DNA from: Saccoglossus kowalevskii | Lineage: Eukaryota; Hemichordata; Enteropneusta; Harrimaniidae | Assembly (NCBI RefSeq): GCF_000003605.2 | Contig: NW_003111827.1 | Span: 1-20,408, forward strand | Reading direction: 5' to 3' | Length of the DNA: 20,408 nt | Part shown: piece by piece, positions 19,965 through 20,408 of the stretch | Layout: the number at the start of each line of letters is the position of its first letter | How positions within the stretch are numbered: position 1 is the first letter of the stretch | The notes under the pieces: generated by a model | The model's database searches: none | Told to the model about the DNA's origin: nothing | The model's input: the letters and a program-made list of their open reading frames with translations, nothing else | Translations under genes and position numbers: made by a program

Positions 19965-20408
19965 CTGACATTGAGTAACCACATCACTGAATGAATGGGA
20001 TCTGACATTGAGTAACCACATCACTGAGTGGATGGGATCGGACATTGAGTAACCAAATCACTGAGTGAATGGGACAAGACATTGAGTGACCACATGACTG
20101 AGTGAATGGGACCTGACATTGAGTAACCACATCACTGAGTGAATAGGACCTGACATTGAGTAACCACATCACTGAGTGAATGGGACCTGACATTGAATAA
20201 CCACATCACTGAGTGAATGGGACCTGACATTGAGTAACCACATCACTGAGCGAATGGAACCTGACATTGAATAACCACATCACTGAGTGAATTGGACCTG
20301 ACATTAAGTATCAACATCTCAGAGTGGATGGGATCTGACATTGAATAACCACATCACTGAGGGAATTGGACCTGACATTGAGTAACCAAATCACCGAGTG
20401 GGTGGGAT
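19965..20408. repeat. Module A, first 12 units, cut by the window end
   Basis: CTGAATGAATG (19965), GTGGATGGGAT, CGGACATT, AAGACATT (20076), GAATAGGAC, and so on to S (20298), GAGGGAATTGG (20335) and CACCGAGTGGGTG (20372). It repeats 19114-19557 at an offset of 851 bp (23 units). The window stops exactly at a unit end. Confidence 0.88.

Larger units (their letters stand above)
1..20408. repeat. 37-bp tandem satellite array, 552 units, filling the window
   Basis: Every stretch read in the window is a variant of one 37-bp unit (positions 1-20 CTGACATTGAGTAACCACAT; positions 21-37 CACTGAGTGAATGGGAC). Landmark units fall on a strict 37-bp grid from base 1, shifted only by four odd-length units, and the window ends on a unit boundary, so the array continues past at least one end or was cut to the repeat. 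Frequent substitutions are C5T (CTGATATT), C18A (CCAAATC), T24C (CACCGAG), C21T (CATTACTG), G11A (TTGAATAACC), A30G, G33T and C37T. There is no spacer, transposon or single-copy sequence. It resembles a eukaryotic satellite or long minisatellite; the family is not recognised. Confidence 0.98.

Noticed and set aside
1648-20193. About twenty minus-strand open frames of 62-69 codons with nearly the same peptide
   Set aside because: They lie wholly in the satellite, arise wherever one recurrent stop is mutated, share the 37-codon cycle dictated by the unit length, overlap one another in different frames and have no gene-like context. They are not annotated as genes.
1-20408. CRISPR array
   Set aside because: The repeats are contiguous, with no unique spacers between conserved repeats; variation is by point changes spread over the whole unit.
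1-20408. Repeat-protein coding region (tandem amino-acid repeats)
   Set aside because: The unit length is not a multiple of three, stops recur in every frame on both strands, and single-base length changes are not avoided.
1-20408. Telomeric repeat or an iteron-type replication origin
   Set aside because: No telomere-like short G-rich repeat is present, and the array is far longer and more layered than plasmid iterons; no replication gene is nearby.
1-20408. Identity with a known named satellite or minisatellite
   Set aside because: The unit matches no family I can recall with confidence. A search of repeat libraries with the 37-bp consensus would decide; I did not assign a name or species.

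Overview
The whole window is one uninterrupted tandem satellite with no gene in it. The unit is 37 bp. Written from my chosen phase, positions 1-20 are CTGACATTGAGTAACCACAT and positions 21-37 are CACTGAGTGAATGGGAC. Its GC content is about 46% and the consensus contains no CpG. By hand count there are 552 units, beginning at base 1 and ending exactly at base 20408. At every landmark I checked the phase holds, except in four units with odd lengths: 40 bp at 5736, 38 bp at 5850, 41 bp at 15027 and 13 bp at 17695. Together these account for the total length (548 x 37 + 132 = 20408). An array this long, with this layering, points to a eukaryotic chromosome (pericentromeric, subtelomeric or other heterochromatic satellite). 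I do not recognise the repeat family and cannot name the organism.

The array has layers. Recurring unit variants fall into four higher-order modules. A is a 17-mer (629 bp), recognised by a unit beginning AAGACATT with GTGACCACATGACTG. B is a 17-mer (629 bp), recognised by GAGCAACC, GAGTCACC and GACATTACATT. C is an 11-mer (407 bp), recognised by CTAATTTT, CTGACCTT, CTGACTGAATG and GAGTAGATGG. D is a 10-mer (370 bp), rich in CCAAATC and CTGATATT. They tend to follow one another as C, A, D, B and back to C, giving a loose super-period of about 3.0-3.3 kb.

Layout: 1-370 loosely organised units; C 371-1628; A twice 1629-2886; D 2887-3811; B 3812-4292; C 4293-5143; A stub and mixed or decayed units 5144-5887; D 5888-6553; B-like module lacking its core 6554-6849; C 6850-7626; A 7627-8255; D 8256-8810; B twice 8811-10068; C 10069-10660; A 10661-11289; D 11290-12066; B and B-like 12067-12843; A/D tail 12844-13139; unique divergent patch 13140-13472; A 13473-13953; D 13954-14508; B 14509-15178 and a partial B to 15511; A 15512-16140; D 16141-16510; B 16511-16991; C 16992-17546; broken B 17547-17707; fragmented C/A/C/B/C 17708-19113; A and rearranged A 19114-20408.

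Rare variants shared at fixed offsets (629, 851, 3034, 5998 and about 14377 bp) show that blocks of many units were copied or exchanged, as expected from unequal crossover or amplification. The short reading frames on the minus strand come from the repeat arithmetic and are not proteins. All module assignments are by eye; a monomer-level alignment and dot plot would sharpen the boundaries.
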